A stretch of DNA of 64,000 nucleotides from Halococcus qingdaonensis (GTDB lineage: Archaea > Halobacteriota > Halobacteria > Halobacteriales > Halococcaceae): assembly GCF_024508235.1 (NCBI RefSeq), contig NZ_CP101943.1:1771112-1835111 (forward strand), in the 5' to 3' direction. Below the pieces are notes generated by a model. That model made no database searches, had not been told where the DNA came from, and was given only the letters and a program-made list of their open reading frames with translations. Positions 8,349 through 17,506 of the stretch are shown here, piece after piece (position 1 is the first letter of the stretch; each line of letters begins with the position of its first letter). The translations under genes were made by a program, and so were the position numbers.

Positions 8349-10223
8349 CTACGACGGCGCGACCGTGACCTGCCGCCCGCGATCGATCGCCTGCTCCAGC
8401 TCCTCAGCGATGGCGCTCCCGCGAGAAACCTGCACCTCACCGCCGCGCGAGACCGTCGCCGTGAACAGATACTCGCCATCGGCCTGGACTTCGACCGTCT
8501 CGCCCGCGTGACCCTCCATCGGAATGACGACGTGCCGGGCGGTGATCTCGGGCGTGACGATATCGCCCGCACCGCTGCCGCCATTGCTGCCACCAGCACC
8601 GCTCGCGCCGCCGCTCGATCCACCGCCGCCGGATCGGCCGCCCGGACGCTCGTCGAACGTTCGCACGTCGATGTCGATGCCGAGCCTGTTCTCGATGTCG
8701 GTGATGCGCCCGCCGCCCTTGCCGATCACCGTCGAGATGTCGGCTTCCTCGACGTAGACGACGGCGGTGTTCTGGTTCTTGAGATCGACCTCGCAGCTCC
8801 CGCGCGCGACCGATCGGATCTCCCGCTCGATCTCCTGCTTTGCGATCTTGTCCACGCCGCTGTCCTCGCTCTCGGCGTCGCCCACAGGGACAGTAACGAC
8901 CTGCCGGTTGAAGCTGTAGATCTCGTACTCCGGACGACCCGTCTCGAAGTCACGGACCTGGATGACGGGTCGCGCGAGGTCCTCCTCCATCAGCCCCTCG
9001 GGGACTTTGACCTCAGTCTGGACGTCGTAGACGGTGGCAACGTTGCCGGCCTCGACGAACACTACAGTGTCGACGACTTGGGGAATCATGCCCAGCTCGA
9101 CACGACCGACCAGTCGTCCGAGCGCGTCGATCGCCCGTGTCGCGTGGACGACGCCGACCATCCCGACGCCCGCGAGGCGCATGTCCGAAAACACCGAGAA
9201 GTCCTCGGTCTTCCTCACTTCGTCGTAGATGGTGTAATCGGGTCGGACCATCAACAGCGAATCGGCCGTGTTCTCCATCTGCCCGTCGAGTTCGGTGTAC
9301 TGGGTCACGTCGGGACTTACCTGCAGGTCGCGCGGCTTCTCCATCGTCTTCACCGAGAAGCCCGAATCGGCGAGGAACTCGGCGACCGCAGCCGCAAGCG
9401 TCGATTTCCCCGCACCGGGCGCGCCGGCGACGAGCACGCCGCGCTGGTGGTCGAGCAGGCGCTCGCGGAGGTCCTCGGCGTAGTCGTAGTCCGACAGTTC
9501 GGTTTCGGCGATCGGGCGGACTGCCGTGATCTCCAGTCCGTCGGCGAACGGTGGGCGCGCGAGCGCGATCCGGTACTCGCCGAACTGAACGATCGTCATC
9601 CCCTCGCCCTGGAGCTCGACGAACCCCTCGCTGGAGGCGTGTGTCGCGCTCTCGATCTCGTCGATCCATTCGCGGAGTTCGCCCTCGGTGAGTTCGTCGT
9701 CACCGATTGCCTCGAAACGCATCTCGCCGACCGTGCCGCGCTTGGCCATCGGCGGAACGCCCGTCTTGAGATGGACGCTCATCGTCTCGTCGTCGAAGAA
9801 CTCCTCGATCGACAGCGTCTCGACCTCGCGGATCTCGGGTTCGACGTACTCGACGGCGAGCCCGGTGGCGCGGGCGACCTCGCCCTGGACCTCGTCGCTC
9901 GTGAGCAGCGTCGCCTCGTGCTCGGCCGCGAGGTCGCGGATGAGCGCGTCGACGCTCCCCTCGTTGGCGCTGTGGCGCTCGCTCGCTTCGGGTCGTCGGC
10001 CGATGTATTCGATCTCGATCTCGCCGTCGTCGGCGAGGTCGGCGAGTCGCTGGAGCTCGTCGAGCCCCTCCCAGCCTGTCTCTTGGCCGTCGTTGGCCTG
10101 GGCTTCGAGTTCGGCGACGACCGCCTCGGGGATCGCGACCGTCTCGCCGGAGAGCCCACCGCTCGCCGCTCGTTCGGACACGCGACCGTCGATGACCGCG
10201 CTCGTGTCCGGGACGATAGTCAT
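8349..10223 (-). CDS. PIN-PilT-KH domain ATPase
   Basis: 624 residues in three parts. An N-terminal PIN nuclease-like domain has conserved acids (VPDTS at 4-8, SVDALIRDLA near 90, TSDE near 108). The centre is a PilT/VirB11-type ATPase with Walker A GAPGAGKST at 267-275. The C-terminus holds a KH RNA-binding domain with the signature VIGKGGGRITDIE near 500, a Gly/Ser linker, and a TRAM-like beta segment. This architecture is widespread and conserved in archaea; a role in RNA processing or a translation-linked RNA function is likely but unproven. It is transcribed towards the intergenic repeat, apart from its neighbours. Confidence 0.85.
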   Translation of the reverse strand: MTIVPDTSAVIDGRVSERAASGGLSGETVAIPEAVVAELEAQANDGQETGWEGLDELQRLADLADDGEIEIEYIGRRPEASERHSANEGSVDALIRDLAAEHEATLLTSDEVQGEVARATGLAVEYVEPEIREVETLSIEEFFDDETMSVHLKTGVPPMAKRGTVGEMRFEAIGDDELTEGELREWIDEIESATHASSEGFVELQGEGMTIVQFGEYRIALARPPFADGLEITAVRPIAETELSDYDYAEDLRERLLDHQRGVLVAGAPGAGKSTLAAAVAEFLADSGFSVKTMEKPRDLQVSPDVTQYTELDGQMENTADSLLMVRPDYTIYDEVRKTEDFSVFSDMRLAGVGMVGVVHATRAIDALGRLVGRVELGMIPQVVDTVVFVEAGNVATVYDVQTEVKVPEGLMEEDLARPVIQVRDFETGRPEYEIYSFNRQVVTVPVGDAESEDSGVDKIAKQEIEREIRSVARGSCEVDLKNQNTAVVYVEEADISTVIGKGGGRITDIENRLGIDIDVRTFDERPGGRSGGGGSSGGASGAGGSNGGSGAGDIVTPEITARHVVIPMEGHAGETVEVQADGEYLFTATVSRGGEVQVSRGSAIAEELEQAIDRGRQVTVAPS

Positions 10224-10304
10224 ACCATCACTGGGCCGGCGAGCGGCATAAGGATGTTCAAGCGCGGGCGAAAGCGCTTATGCGCCGCTGCTCGATCGCC
10301 CGCT

Positions 10305-11423
10305 ATGTCCGCCGTCACGGAGCTCACTCGCGAACTCGTTGCGATCCCGAGTCACGACGACGAGACCGAAGCGGGCGGTTTCATCGAGCGCTGGCTCCAC
10401 AGCGAGACCGACGCCGCCGTCACCCGCGACGAGATCGGCAACGTCATCGCCAGACGTGGGAGTGATGGGGAGTCGCTCGCGTTCGTCGGCCATCACGACG
10501 TGGTGCCGCCCGACGACGAACAGATCGACGAAGACGAGTACGTCGTCGAGGAGCGCGACGGACGACTCCACGGCCGCGGGACGGCGGATATGAAAGGTGC
10601 TGTCGCAGCTGCGATGTGCGCCTTTCGTGATAGCGAGGTGCCACGCACCTCGAAGAGTCGGGCACAGCCCGACGGCGCGAATCCCGCTATCGAACTCGTC
10701 TTCGCCAGTTTCGTCGGCGAGGAGATCGGCGGCGAAGGCGCACGCCACGCGATCGATCAAGGATTTGCACCCGACTGCGCCATCGTCGGCGAAGGCTCGA
10801 CGGGGTATTCGGCAGCCGGCGTGACGGACGTCGCGATCGCGCACAAGGGCCGTCGCGCCAGCACCATCACCGCCCGTGGGACCGCCGCACACGCGAGCGA
10901 ACCCGAGGCCGGCGAGAACGCCATCTACCGGGCGGGCGAGGCGGTCGATACGATCCGAGGGTTGGATGGGCCAAGCGCCGAGGTGTTCGGCGAGGACGTG
11001 GAGGGAAGTGTCGTCGTCACCGAAATCGAGGGCGGGTCGGCGTGGAACGTACTTCCCGAATCCTGCTCGGTGACGGTCGACGAGCGCACGGTGCCGGGCG
11101 AGCGCGCACCGCTCTCGCGAGTCGAGAGCGAAGGCGTCGGGTGGGTCGTCGATCAGGACCTCCCGCCGATGGCCTGCGACGACCAGACGTTCGCCCGGCA
11201 GGTTCTCTCGGCCGCTGACGGCGCACAGAGCGGTGACCCCGAACTGGTGACGAAGCCACACGCGACCGATGCAGGCTGGCTCGCCGAGGCGGGAGTCACC
11301 TGTGTAGTCTGTGGCCCCGCGGAACCGGGCGAGGCGCACACGAGCGCGGAGAGCGTCTCGCTCGACGTGCTGGATCGGTGTTACGACATCTACCGGGGCG
11401 TGGCGTCGGGAGGCGAGAATTGA
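10305..11423 (+). CDS. M20 family metallopeptidase (succinyl-diaminopimelate desuccinylase-like)
   Basis: 372 residues. Metal-ligand motifs of the M20/M28 family are in order: GHHDVVPP (His ligand), GRGTADMKG (bridging Asp), FVGEEIGGEG (catalytic Glu and Glu ligand), and a C-terminal GEAHTSAESVSL carrying the last His. The family removes acyl or amino acid groups, as in DapE, ArgE or LysK. Haloarchaeal members are often annotated as DapE, but substrate cannot be read from sequence. Start ATG 10305 lies 26 nt before the matching protein core. The next gene starts 25 nt after its stop, so they may be cotranscribed. Confidence 0.85.
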   Translation: MSAVTELTRELVAIPSHDDETEAGGFIERWLHSETDAAVTRDEIGNVIARRGSDGESLAFVGHHDVVPPDDEQIDEDEYVVEERDGRLHGRGTADMKGAVAAAMCAFRDSEVPRTSKSRAQPDGANPAIELVFASFVGEEIGGEGARHAIDQGFAPDCAIVGEGSTGYSAAGVTDVAIAHKGRRASTITARGTAAHASEPEAGENAIYRAGEAVDTIRGLDGPSAEVFGEDVEGSVVVTEIEGGSAWNVLPESCSVTVDERTVPGERAPLSRVESEGVGWVVDQDLPPMACDDQTFARQVLSAADGAQSGDPELVTKPHATDAGWLAEAGVTCVVCGPAEPGEAHTSAESVSLDVLDRCYDIYRGVASGGEN

Positions 11424-11448
11424 TAGGCCACCGCCCCGGGATTCGGGT

Positions 11449-12954
11449 ATGGCAACCGACGCCACGCAGACCGCTGCCCACGAGGAACTCCTCGATCGCT
11501 ACGAACGCATCTCGAACATCGAGGGCGCTGCGGGGATCCTCAACTGGGATCAGGAGGTGATGATGCCCGAGGGCGGCACGCCCGCGCGCTCAGCGCAGCT
11601 CTCGGCGCTGTCGGCGACGAGCCACGAACTCCTCACCGAGGAGGCGATGGGCGAGGCGCTCGATGCGGCCGAGAGCGCGGAGCTCACGGACGAGGAGGAC
11701 GCCGCCGTCCGCGAGATCCGCCGCCAGTACGAGCGCGCGACGCGCGTTCCCACCGAGCTCGTCGAGGAGATCTCGCGAACCACGAGCGAGGCGCTGCCGG
11801 TCTGGAAGGAGGCCAAAGCCGAGGACGATTTCTCGAAGTTCGCGCCCGTCCTGGAGGAACTAATCGATCTCAAGCGCGACTACGCCGAGCAGATCGACCC
11901 CGACCGGCCGGCCTACGAGGTGCTGTTCGAGGACTACGAACCCTACCTCGGGCTCGACACCGCCGAGCGGATCCTGGAGCGCCTGCGCGAGGAGCTCGTT
12001 CCGCTCATCGACGCTGTAGGTGAGAGCGATGTCGAACTCGCTAGTCCGTTCGCGGGTCAGTTCGATCCCGACACGCAGGAAGCACTCACGCGCGACGCGC
12101 TCGATACGTTGGGCTACGACTGGGACCGGGGTCGCCTCGACACCGCTCCGCATCCGTTCTCGATGGGCACCACCTTCGACGCGCGCGTGACGACGCGCTA
12201 CGAGGACGACGACATGCTCGGCGCGCTCACGAGCACGATCCACGAGTTCGGCCACGCGACCTACACACAGGGGCTGCCCGACGAGGAGTACGGGAGTCCG
12301 CTCGGCGAGAACCGGAACCTCTCGGTCCACGAATCCCAGTCGCGATTCTGGGAGAACCACGTCGGTCGCTCGGAGTCGTTCTGGTCGCTGTTTCTGCCCC
12401 ACGTCCGCGAGCAGTTCCCGGAACTCGACGGCGTGACGCCCCGCGACGCCTACGAGGCCGCCAATCGCGTCTACGATGACAACCCCATCCGGATCGAGGC
12501 CGACGAACTGACCTACCACATGCATATCGTCCTCCGATTCGAGATCGAGCGCGAGCTCATCGAGGGTGATCTCGACGTGAGCGAGGTCCCCAAAGTCTGG
12601 AACGACAGGATGGAGGAGTATCTCGGGGTCCGGCCCGACACCGACGCCGAGGGCTGTCTCCAGGACATCCACTGGTCGCACGGCTCGTTCGGCTATTTCC
12701 CGACGTACTCGCTCGGCAGCGTGCTCGCGGCCCAGTTGTACGCGAGCGCCGACGAGGAAATCGACGATCTCGACGGACAGATCGAGGCGGGCGAGTTCGG
12801 CCCGCTCCACGAGTGGCTCACCGAGAACGTCCATCAGCACGGTAAACGCTATACGACGCCCGATCTCATCGAAGAAGCCACCGGCGAAGCGTTCACTGCC
12901 GACTACTTTCTCGACTACGCGAGCGAAAAATACGGCGCGCTGTACGATCTCTGA
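11449..12954 (+). CDS. Carboxypeptidase Taq-type metallocarboxypeptidase (M32)
   Basis: 501 residues, the normal size of peptidase family M32. The zinc site is HEFGH at residues 265-269, preceded by STI and followed by ATYTQGLP; downstream sequences such as HESQSRFWENHVGRS are typical of the family. The opening LLDRYERISNIEGAAGILNWDQEVMMP (split here only as a description) is the family N-terminus. The enzyme cleaves C-terminal residues from peptides, probably in the cytoplasm since no signal peptide is seen. It follows the M20 peptidase by 25 nt, suggesting a joint role in peptide turnover. Confidence 0.93.
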   Translation: MATDATQTAAHEELLDRYERISNIEGAAGILNWDQEVMMPEGGTPARSAQLSALSATSHELLTEEAMGEALDAAESAELTDEEDAAVREIRRQYERATRVPTELVEEISRTTSEALPVWKEAKAEDDFSKFAPVLEELIDLKRDYAEQIDPDRPAYEVLFEDYEPYLGLDTAERILERLREELVPLIDAVGESDVELASPFAGQFDPDTQEALTRDALDTLGYDWDRGRLDTAPHPFSMGTTFDARVTTRYEDDDMLGALTSTIHEFGHATYTQGLPDEEYGSPLGENRNLSVHESQSRFWENHVGRSESFWSLFLPHVREQFPELDGVTPRDAYEAANRVYDDNPIRIEADELTYHMHIVLRFEIERELIEGDLDVSEVPKVWNDRMEEYLGVRPDTDAEGCLQDIHWSHGSFGYFPTYSLGSVLAAQLYASADEEIDDLDGQIEAGEFGPLHEWLTENVHQHGKRYTTPDLIEEATGEAFTADYFLDYASEKYGALYDL

Positions 12955-13046
12955 GACGAGTCAATCAAATCGTCTCGGTTCGGTCCCGGCAGAGGTGTGG
13001 GTCAACCACCAGAGCTATATGAGTGGTGTGCCATGACGTAACACGC

Positions 13047-13226
13047 ATGGCAACCGCATCGAACGAGAACGACATCGACGATTTTCTCTCGGGACGTGGT
13101 CACGAGACCGACTCGCCGGGGTGGGAGGAGAGCTACAACAAAAAGCAGTGTCCCGACTGCGGCGGCCTTCACGAGACGGACGCGAGCACGTGTTCGGTCT
13201 GTGGCTGGTCGCCGCGGGCCGACTAA
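13047..13226 (+). CDS. Small zinc finger protein (HVO_0416-like)
   Basis: 59 residues with one zinc knuckle pair: CPDCGG near 35 and CSVCGW near 50, a CxxC-CxxC site able to hold one zinc. The N-terminus is acidic and unstructured (NENDIDDFLSGRGHETD). Haloarchaea encode many such one-domain zinc finger proteins; this one resembles the group named after HVO_0416, from memory rather than a search. I chose ATG 13047, with the AT-rich GCTATATGA about 30 nt upstream, over GTG 13023. Function is unknown. Confidence 0.75.
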   Translation: MATASNENDIDDFLSGRGHETDSPGWEESYNKKQCPDCGGLHETDASTCSVCGWSPRAD

Positions 13227-13251
13227 AGCTCGACCGGGGCGAAGCCGGTAA

Positions 13252-13506
13252 GTGTCGTCCCTGCCGAGCGCGCACGTGGGCATCCTCAACACGGTCGGCC
13301 TCGTCCTGACGCTCGCCTTCGCGCTCCCGGTCGCACTGCTCGGCGTGAACCTCGTCGTCTCGGGACGAACAGTAACCGGCATCGCGCTCTGTGTCGTCGC
13401 CGTCCTGATGGTCGCGCTGAAACAGTACGTCACGACGCCCGACGACGTGCCGACAGCCGCGGCCGAAAAGACCGTGAGCGCGGTCGTGAAGGACGAGGAG
13501 AACTAG
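13252..13506 (+). CDS. Small haloarchaeal membrane protein, function unknown
   Basis: 84 residues with two hydrophobic helices (around 12-35 and 42-62) and an acidic C-terminal tail. Start is GTG 13252; no ATG is available in frame. It resembles a small conserved haloarchaeal membrane family that I recall as DUF7533. Its TAG stop overlaps the stop of the convergent helicase in a shared CTAG (13503-13506), so there is no room for a separate terminator between the two. Function cannot be assigned. Confidence 0.65.
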   Translation: MSSLPSAHVGILNTVGLVLTLAFALPVALLGVNLVVSGRTVTGIALCVVAVLMVALKQYVTTPDDVPTAAAEKTVSAVVKDEEN

Positions 13507-15329
13507 TCGGCGGCGGGCGCTTCGGTCTCGGCGAGCACGTCCTCGATCGTGACGCCGCTCGGTTCGTTGTCGAGCAGCACGTCGACCGGGAGCGTCGGCG
13601 CGCCGCTCACGAGGTCTTCGAGGAGGACGAGTCGCTCGCGCGCGCGGCTCATCCCGACGTAGAACACGCGGCGCTCGTTGTCGGTGAGCATCGGCACCGG
13701 GTCGGTGCCCTTGTTGAACTCCCCGCCCGGCACGCCCGCCGTGTCGTCGACCGAGGCGGCCATCTGCTCGACGACCTTCTCGGTGAGATCCGTCGCGACG
13801 AAGACGTGGTCGGCCTCGCGGCCCTTCGCCGAGTGGATGGTTCCGACGCGAACGCGATCGCGCTCGACGTCCTGATAATCGCCCGCGAAGTAGGCCTTTA
13901 CCGACTTCTTCTGGAACTGCGAGGTCTTTCTGAGCATGTCCTCGGCCGACGCCGGGCCGGGCATGAACGGCGCGTGCTCTTTGACGAGATCGGGATCGAT
14001 GACGAGATCGGTGAGGTCCTCGACACCCGCTTCCTCCTGTCGCTCGTCGATCGCGTCGTAGAGCGCGTCGCGGTTGTTCGTCCCGAAGGCCGTGTCGGCG
14101 AGCATGTCGGCGAGTCGGCGGGCTTCGAGGCCCGTGATCGACTCGCCAGCGGCGGATTTCTCGACGGCGTTGACGTAGTCGGCCAGTCGATCGGTCCACA
14201 TCCGCTGGTCGGTGAGCGCGCGGAAGGGGATTCCCTCGCCGATGAATTCGTCCATGAACTGGAAAAGCTGGTAGCGCGCACGGAAGAGTATCATCGCCGT
14301 CTCGTCGGTGTTCTCGACCGTCGAACGGACATTGCGGACGAGATCGAGCATCGACGGTGTCTCGACGGCCTCGACGCTCCCGCCCTCGATCCGCGGTCTG
14401 AGGTTTTTCTCTTGACGGTTCTCGATGTGGCGGATCTCCCGATTGACCACGTTGAGCACGCGCGACGGGAGACGATAAGAGGTGTCGAGGATAACGTCCT
14501 CGCCACCCTCTTCGAGCAGGAGCTGTGGGTCAGCGCCCTGCCAGGCGTAGACGACCTGATCGTCGTCGCCGGCGATGAGCGCGCGCTCGACGTGTGGTTT
14601 CCACTCCTCGTAGACCGAATACTGGAGCGTGGTGATGTCCTGAAACTCGTCGATGACGAGGTAGTCGACGCTCGGCAGCAGCGAGCGCTGCTCGACCCGT
14701 TCGAGCATGTCCGCGAAGCCGACCTTGCCCGCCTCGCCCTTGTGCGTTCGCCACGCACGGACCGCCTCGGGGACGTCGATGCGGTCGTCGTCGCTCGGCC
14801 AGGTCGGCGTGTACTTGTTGCCCTGCTGTGCGTTCTCGTCGATGTCGGGCGGGAGACGCACTTCCTCGTCGTTCCACTGGAAGGGGACGTCGTACCAGTC
14901 GGCGACGTCCCTCGTGGTGCGCTGGAGCCACTGGCTCGTGGCGATGACCTTGTTACCGATGGTGGTCGAGCGCGCGCTCCGGCGGCGCGAGCCCTCGTAC
15001 TCGTCCTCGAACTCCAGCCCGTAGGACTCGCAGAACTCCTTTTTGTCGTTCTCGCCGACGACATCACCGCTCGAAAGGTTGAGAAGACTGTACGCCTTCG
15101 CGTGCATCGTCGAGACGTTGCCCTTGAGCGAGCGCGGGCTCACGTCGAGGCGCTCGGCGAGGCGCTCGCGGATCTCGGTGGCGGCCGCCCGGGTGTACGA
15201 TACCACGAGGATGTCGTCGACGGTCACGCCGGGTTGATCGAGGATCTCCTCGACGCGATCGAGCAGCGCCGTCGTCTTCCCGCTGCCCGGCCCGCCGAAC
15301 AGTCGGGTGACATGCGAATCGGTGGACAT
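13503..15329 (-). CDS. UvrD/PcrA-type ATP-dependent DNA helicase
   Basis: 608 residues, superfamily 1A. Motif I is FGGPGSGKTTALLD near residue 10, motif II is VIDEFQDI near 216, motif III is GDDDQVVYAWQGA near 240, and motifs V/VI are VGTIHSAKGREADHVFVA and FYVGMSRARERLVLL near the C-terminus. It unwinds DNA 3' to 5' and should act in repair or replication restart. Start ATG 15329 is chosen because MSTDSHVTRLFGGPGSGKT begins directly before motif I; an upstream extension lacks conservation. It is divergent from ribE with 82 bp between them, which holds both promoters. Confidence 0.9.
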   Translation of the reverse strand: MSTDSHVTRLFGGPGSGKTTALLDRVEEILDQPGVTVDDILVVSYTRAAATEIRERLAERLDVSPRSLKGNVSTMHAKAYSLLNLSSGDVVGENDKKEFCESYGLEFEDEYEGSRRRSARSTTIGNKVIATSQWLQRTTRDVADWYDVPFQWNDEEVRLPPDIDENAQQGNKYTPTWPSDDDRIDVPEAVRAWRTHKGEAGKVGFADMLERVEQRSLLPSVDYLVIDEFQDITTLQYSVYEEWKPHVERALIAGDDDQVVYAWQGADPQLLLEEGGEDVILDTSYRLPSRVLNVVNREIRHIENRQEKNLRPRIEGGSVEAVETPSMLDLVRNVRSTVENTDETAMILFRARYQLFQFMDEFIGEGIPFRALTDQRMWTDRLADYVNAVEKSAAGESITGLEARRLADMLADTAFGTNNRDALYDAIDERQEEAGVEDLTDLVIDPDLVKEHAPFMPGPASAEDMLRKTSQFQKKSVKAYFAGDYQDVERDRVRVGTIHSAKGREADHVFVATDLTEKVVEQMAASVDDTAGVPGGEFNKGTDPVPMLTDNERRVFYVGMSRARERLVLLEDLVSGAPTLPVDVLLDNEPSGVTIEDVLAETEAPAAD

Positions 15330-15411
15330 TGGCCACAACAGGAACTCGCCCACTATAAGCGGCGTGGCTCCCGAACGCCACACTCATGCCACGACGGGCA
15401 GTAGGAGCGTC

Positions 15412-15996
15412 ATGTTCACCGGCATCGTCGAGACGACGGGCGAGGTGCAGGACGTGCGCGAGGAGGAGAGCGGGCGGCGCATCCGGGTCGCGACCGATCT
15501 CTCGGGGCTCGAACACGGCGACTCGATCGCCGTCGACGGCACCTGTCTGACCGTCGAGGAGACGGGCGAAACCATCGAGCTGTTCTGCTCGGCCGAGACG
15601 CTCGCGCGGACGACGCTCTCGGCGGTCGAGCCGGGCGACGCGCTCAATCTCGAACGCCCGCTCGCCGCCGACGGCCGGCTCGACGGTCACTTCGTCCAGG
15701 GCCACGTCGATGCGACCACCGAACTCGTCGACATCGAGCAGGTCGGCGAGGACTGGGAGTTCACGTTCTCGCTGCCCGACGACATCGCACACTACGTCGT
15801 CGAAAAGGGGTCGATCACCGTCGACGGGATCAGCCTCACCGTGGCGGAACTCGACGAGGACCGCTTCTCGGTGGCCGTGATCCCGACGACTTACGAACTG
15901 ACGACGATGAACGAGCTGGCACCCGGCGACGGCGTGAACATCGAAGTCGACGTGATCGCGAAATACGTCGACCGATTGCTCGACGGCCACCGCTGA
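15412..15996 (+). CDS. ribE: Riboflavin synthase alpha subunit
   Basis: 194 residues made of two homologous lumazine-binding barrels, the normal form of the alpha-type enzyme. The first opens MFTGIVETTGEV with GTCLTV near 44; the second has VEKGSITVDGISLTVAEL near 135. The enzyme converts two 6,7-dimethyl-8-ribityllumazine molecules to riboflavin. Most archaea use an unrelated riboflavin synthase, but haloarchaea have this bacterial-type trimeric enzyme. I saw no RFN riboswitch signature in the short upstream region; a CTATAAGC near 15353 may be a promoter. The next 400 bases are an intergenic repeat. Confidence 0.95.
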   Translation: MFTGIVETTGEVQDVREEESGRRIRVATDLSGLEHGDSIAVDGTCLTVEETGETIELFCSAETLARTTLSAVEPGDALNLERPLAADGRLDGHFVQGHVDATTELVDIEQVGEDWEFTFSLPDDIAHYVVEKGSITVDGISLTVAELDEDRFSVAVIPTTYELTTMNELAPGDGVNIEVDVIAKYVDRLLDGHR

Positions 15997-16007
15997 GAAT
16001 GGCGGAC

Positions 16008-16393
16008 GGCGCGCGCTCGCGCTCGTGTGCGAGCAATAGCGAGCACCGAGCGCGGATCGGCGTGCGAGGGATGAGCGAGTGAGTGAAACGAACGAGCGAA
16101 TCGGTTGGGGAGGCGTGTGGGCTGTTGTTGTGCTGTGCGGTGGTTGTGGTAAGCGTCAGGCATCCGCGCGAGTGGAACGAGCGCGGTTCGCCGCGAGCGA
16201 ACGCAGTGAGCGAGCGGTCCTTTTTAGTCCAGGTTTTTGCGAGTAGCGAGGGACCGTCGGTCCCTCGTACCATGCGAGCGGGCCATGCGCGGCGCTACGC
16301 GCCGCGAGTTCGAGGCGGCGAAGCCGCCTCGCACGCCCGCGAGCAGAGAGTGGTAGCCGACCGCAGGGAGGCTACCCGACGAGTAAAAAAGTG
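16008..16393 (-). repeat. Modular intergenic repeat, copy D (mosaic)
   Basis: Fills the 417-base gap between ribE and ncsA. Read on the minus strand: T-run (GTAAAAAAGTG on plus, 16383-16393), hairpin modules including GGCGGCGAAGCCGCC near 16315 and GGGACCGTCGGTCCC near 16250, then the 20-mer core (16221-16240 on plus as TTTTTAGTCCAGGTTTTTGC), then GAACCGCGCTCG-like sequence. Instead of the usual CGCCCTTCATCC tail it continues into sequence shared with copy F: 16099-16126 matches 29476-29503 at 25 of 28 positions, and 16008-16032 matches 29639-29663 exactly (both as reverse complement). No gene is seen within it. Confidence 0.78.
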
Positions 16394-16413
16394 GGCCGTG
16401 AGTAGATCTCCCC

Positions 16414-17376
16414 ATGAACTGCACCAAGTGCGACCGCGACGCGGTGGTTCACGCGGCGTACTCCGGGGCGCATCTCTGTGAGCAGCATCTCCGAGCATCG
16501 GTCGAAAAGCGCGTTCGTCGGCGGATCAGACAGGACGGACTCATCGGCGACGATGCGACCCCCGAGAACCCCGAAACGTGGCTCATCGGGCTCTCGGGTG
16601 GGAAGGATAGCGTCGTGCTCACCTCGATTCTCGAAGAGACGTTCGCCGATGACCCACGCATCGAGCTGGTCGCGCTCACCATCCACGAGGGGATCGAGGG
16701 CTATCGTGACGAGAGCCTCGACGCCGCGAGCGGGCTCGCCGACGGGCTGGACATCCACCACGAGGTCGTGAGCTACACTGACGAGTTCGATCTGGAGATG
16801 GACGACGTCGTCGAGAAGGATCCCGAGGGGATGGCCGCGTGTGCGTACTGCGGGGTCTTCCGGCGCAATCTGCTCGCCGATTATGCCCACGAGTTCGGCG
16901 CGGACAAACTCCTGACGGGCCACAACCTCGACGACGAGGCCCAGACCGCGCTGATGAACTTCTTTGAGGGTGACGTCGCCCAGATGGCCAAACACTTCGA
17001 CGCGAGCCTCGGGCCGTTCGACGAGCGCACGGAGACCGACGAGTTCGTCCCGCGTGCGAAGCCGCTGCGAGATGTCCCCGAAAAGGAGGTCGCACTCTAC
17101 GCCCATCTCGCCGATCTCCCCGTTCACATGGCCGAATGTCCGCACTCGACGGAGGCCTATCGTGGTGAAATCCAAGAGCTCCTGCTCGACATGGAGGAGC
17201 GCCACCCCGGTACGCGCCACTCGATCATGGCCGGCTACGAGGAGCTGGCAAAACTGGCCGCCAGTGCCTACGGCGAGGACGGTGCCGATCTCGGGGAATG
17301 CGAGCGCTGTGGCAACGCCACCACGCGCGACGTCTGCCGGACGTGCCAGCTCACCGAGGCGGTTCACGCGGTCTGA
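16414..17376 (+). CDS. ncsA: NcsA/TtuA-type tRNA 2-thiolation enzyme
   Basis: 320 residues. An N-terminal zinc site (CTKC near 3-6, CEQH near 22) precedes the PP-loop LSGGKDSVVL (61-66 SGGKDS), which adenylates the tRNA base. ACAYCGVFRR near 142 supplies a catalytic cysteine pair, and GHNLDDEAQT near 170 is typical. The C-terminus ends in a second zinc ribbon (CERCGN and CRTCQL). The protein is expected to install 2-thiouridine at the wobble base of Lys, Glu and Gln tRNAs, in archaea with SAMP-type ubiquitin-like sulfur carriers. It lies alone behind the repeat element. Confidence 0.88.
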   Translation: MNCTKCDRDAVVHAAYSGAHLCEQHLRASVEKRVRRRIRQDGLIGDDATPENPETWLIGLSGGKDSVVLTSILEETFADDPRIELVALTIHEGIEGYRDESLDAASGLADGLDIHHEVVSYTDEFDLEMDDVVEKDPEGMAACAYCGVFRRNLLADYAHEFGADKLLTGHNLDDEAQTALMNFFEGDVAQMAKHFDASLGPFDERTETDEFVPRAKPLRDVPEKEVALYAHLADLPVHMAECPHSTEAYRGEIQELLLDMEERHPGTRHSIMAGYEELAKLAASAYGEDGADLGECERCGNATTRDVCRTCQLTEAVHAV

Positions 17377-17506
17377 CAACGGGAAACCCGGCGGGATCCA
17401 TGGCCTGCGCTGTCGGATCGGAGATATGACGATTGCTGCGGTCGTCAGGCGAATGGGAGAGGGATAGGATCGTTCGAGAAGCGATGTGGAGGGCCGAAAG
17501 CGGGAC

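Noticed and set aside
15330-15411. FMN riboswitch before ribE
   Set aside because: The 82-bp divergent region is too short and shows no RFN core motifs.
16083-16481. Open frame through the modular repeat before ncsA
   Set aside because: Low-complexity Arg/Ala sequence derived from the hairpins; no match to a fold, and it continues over the ncsA start in another frame.
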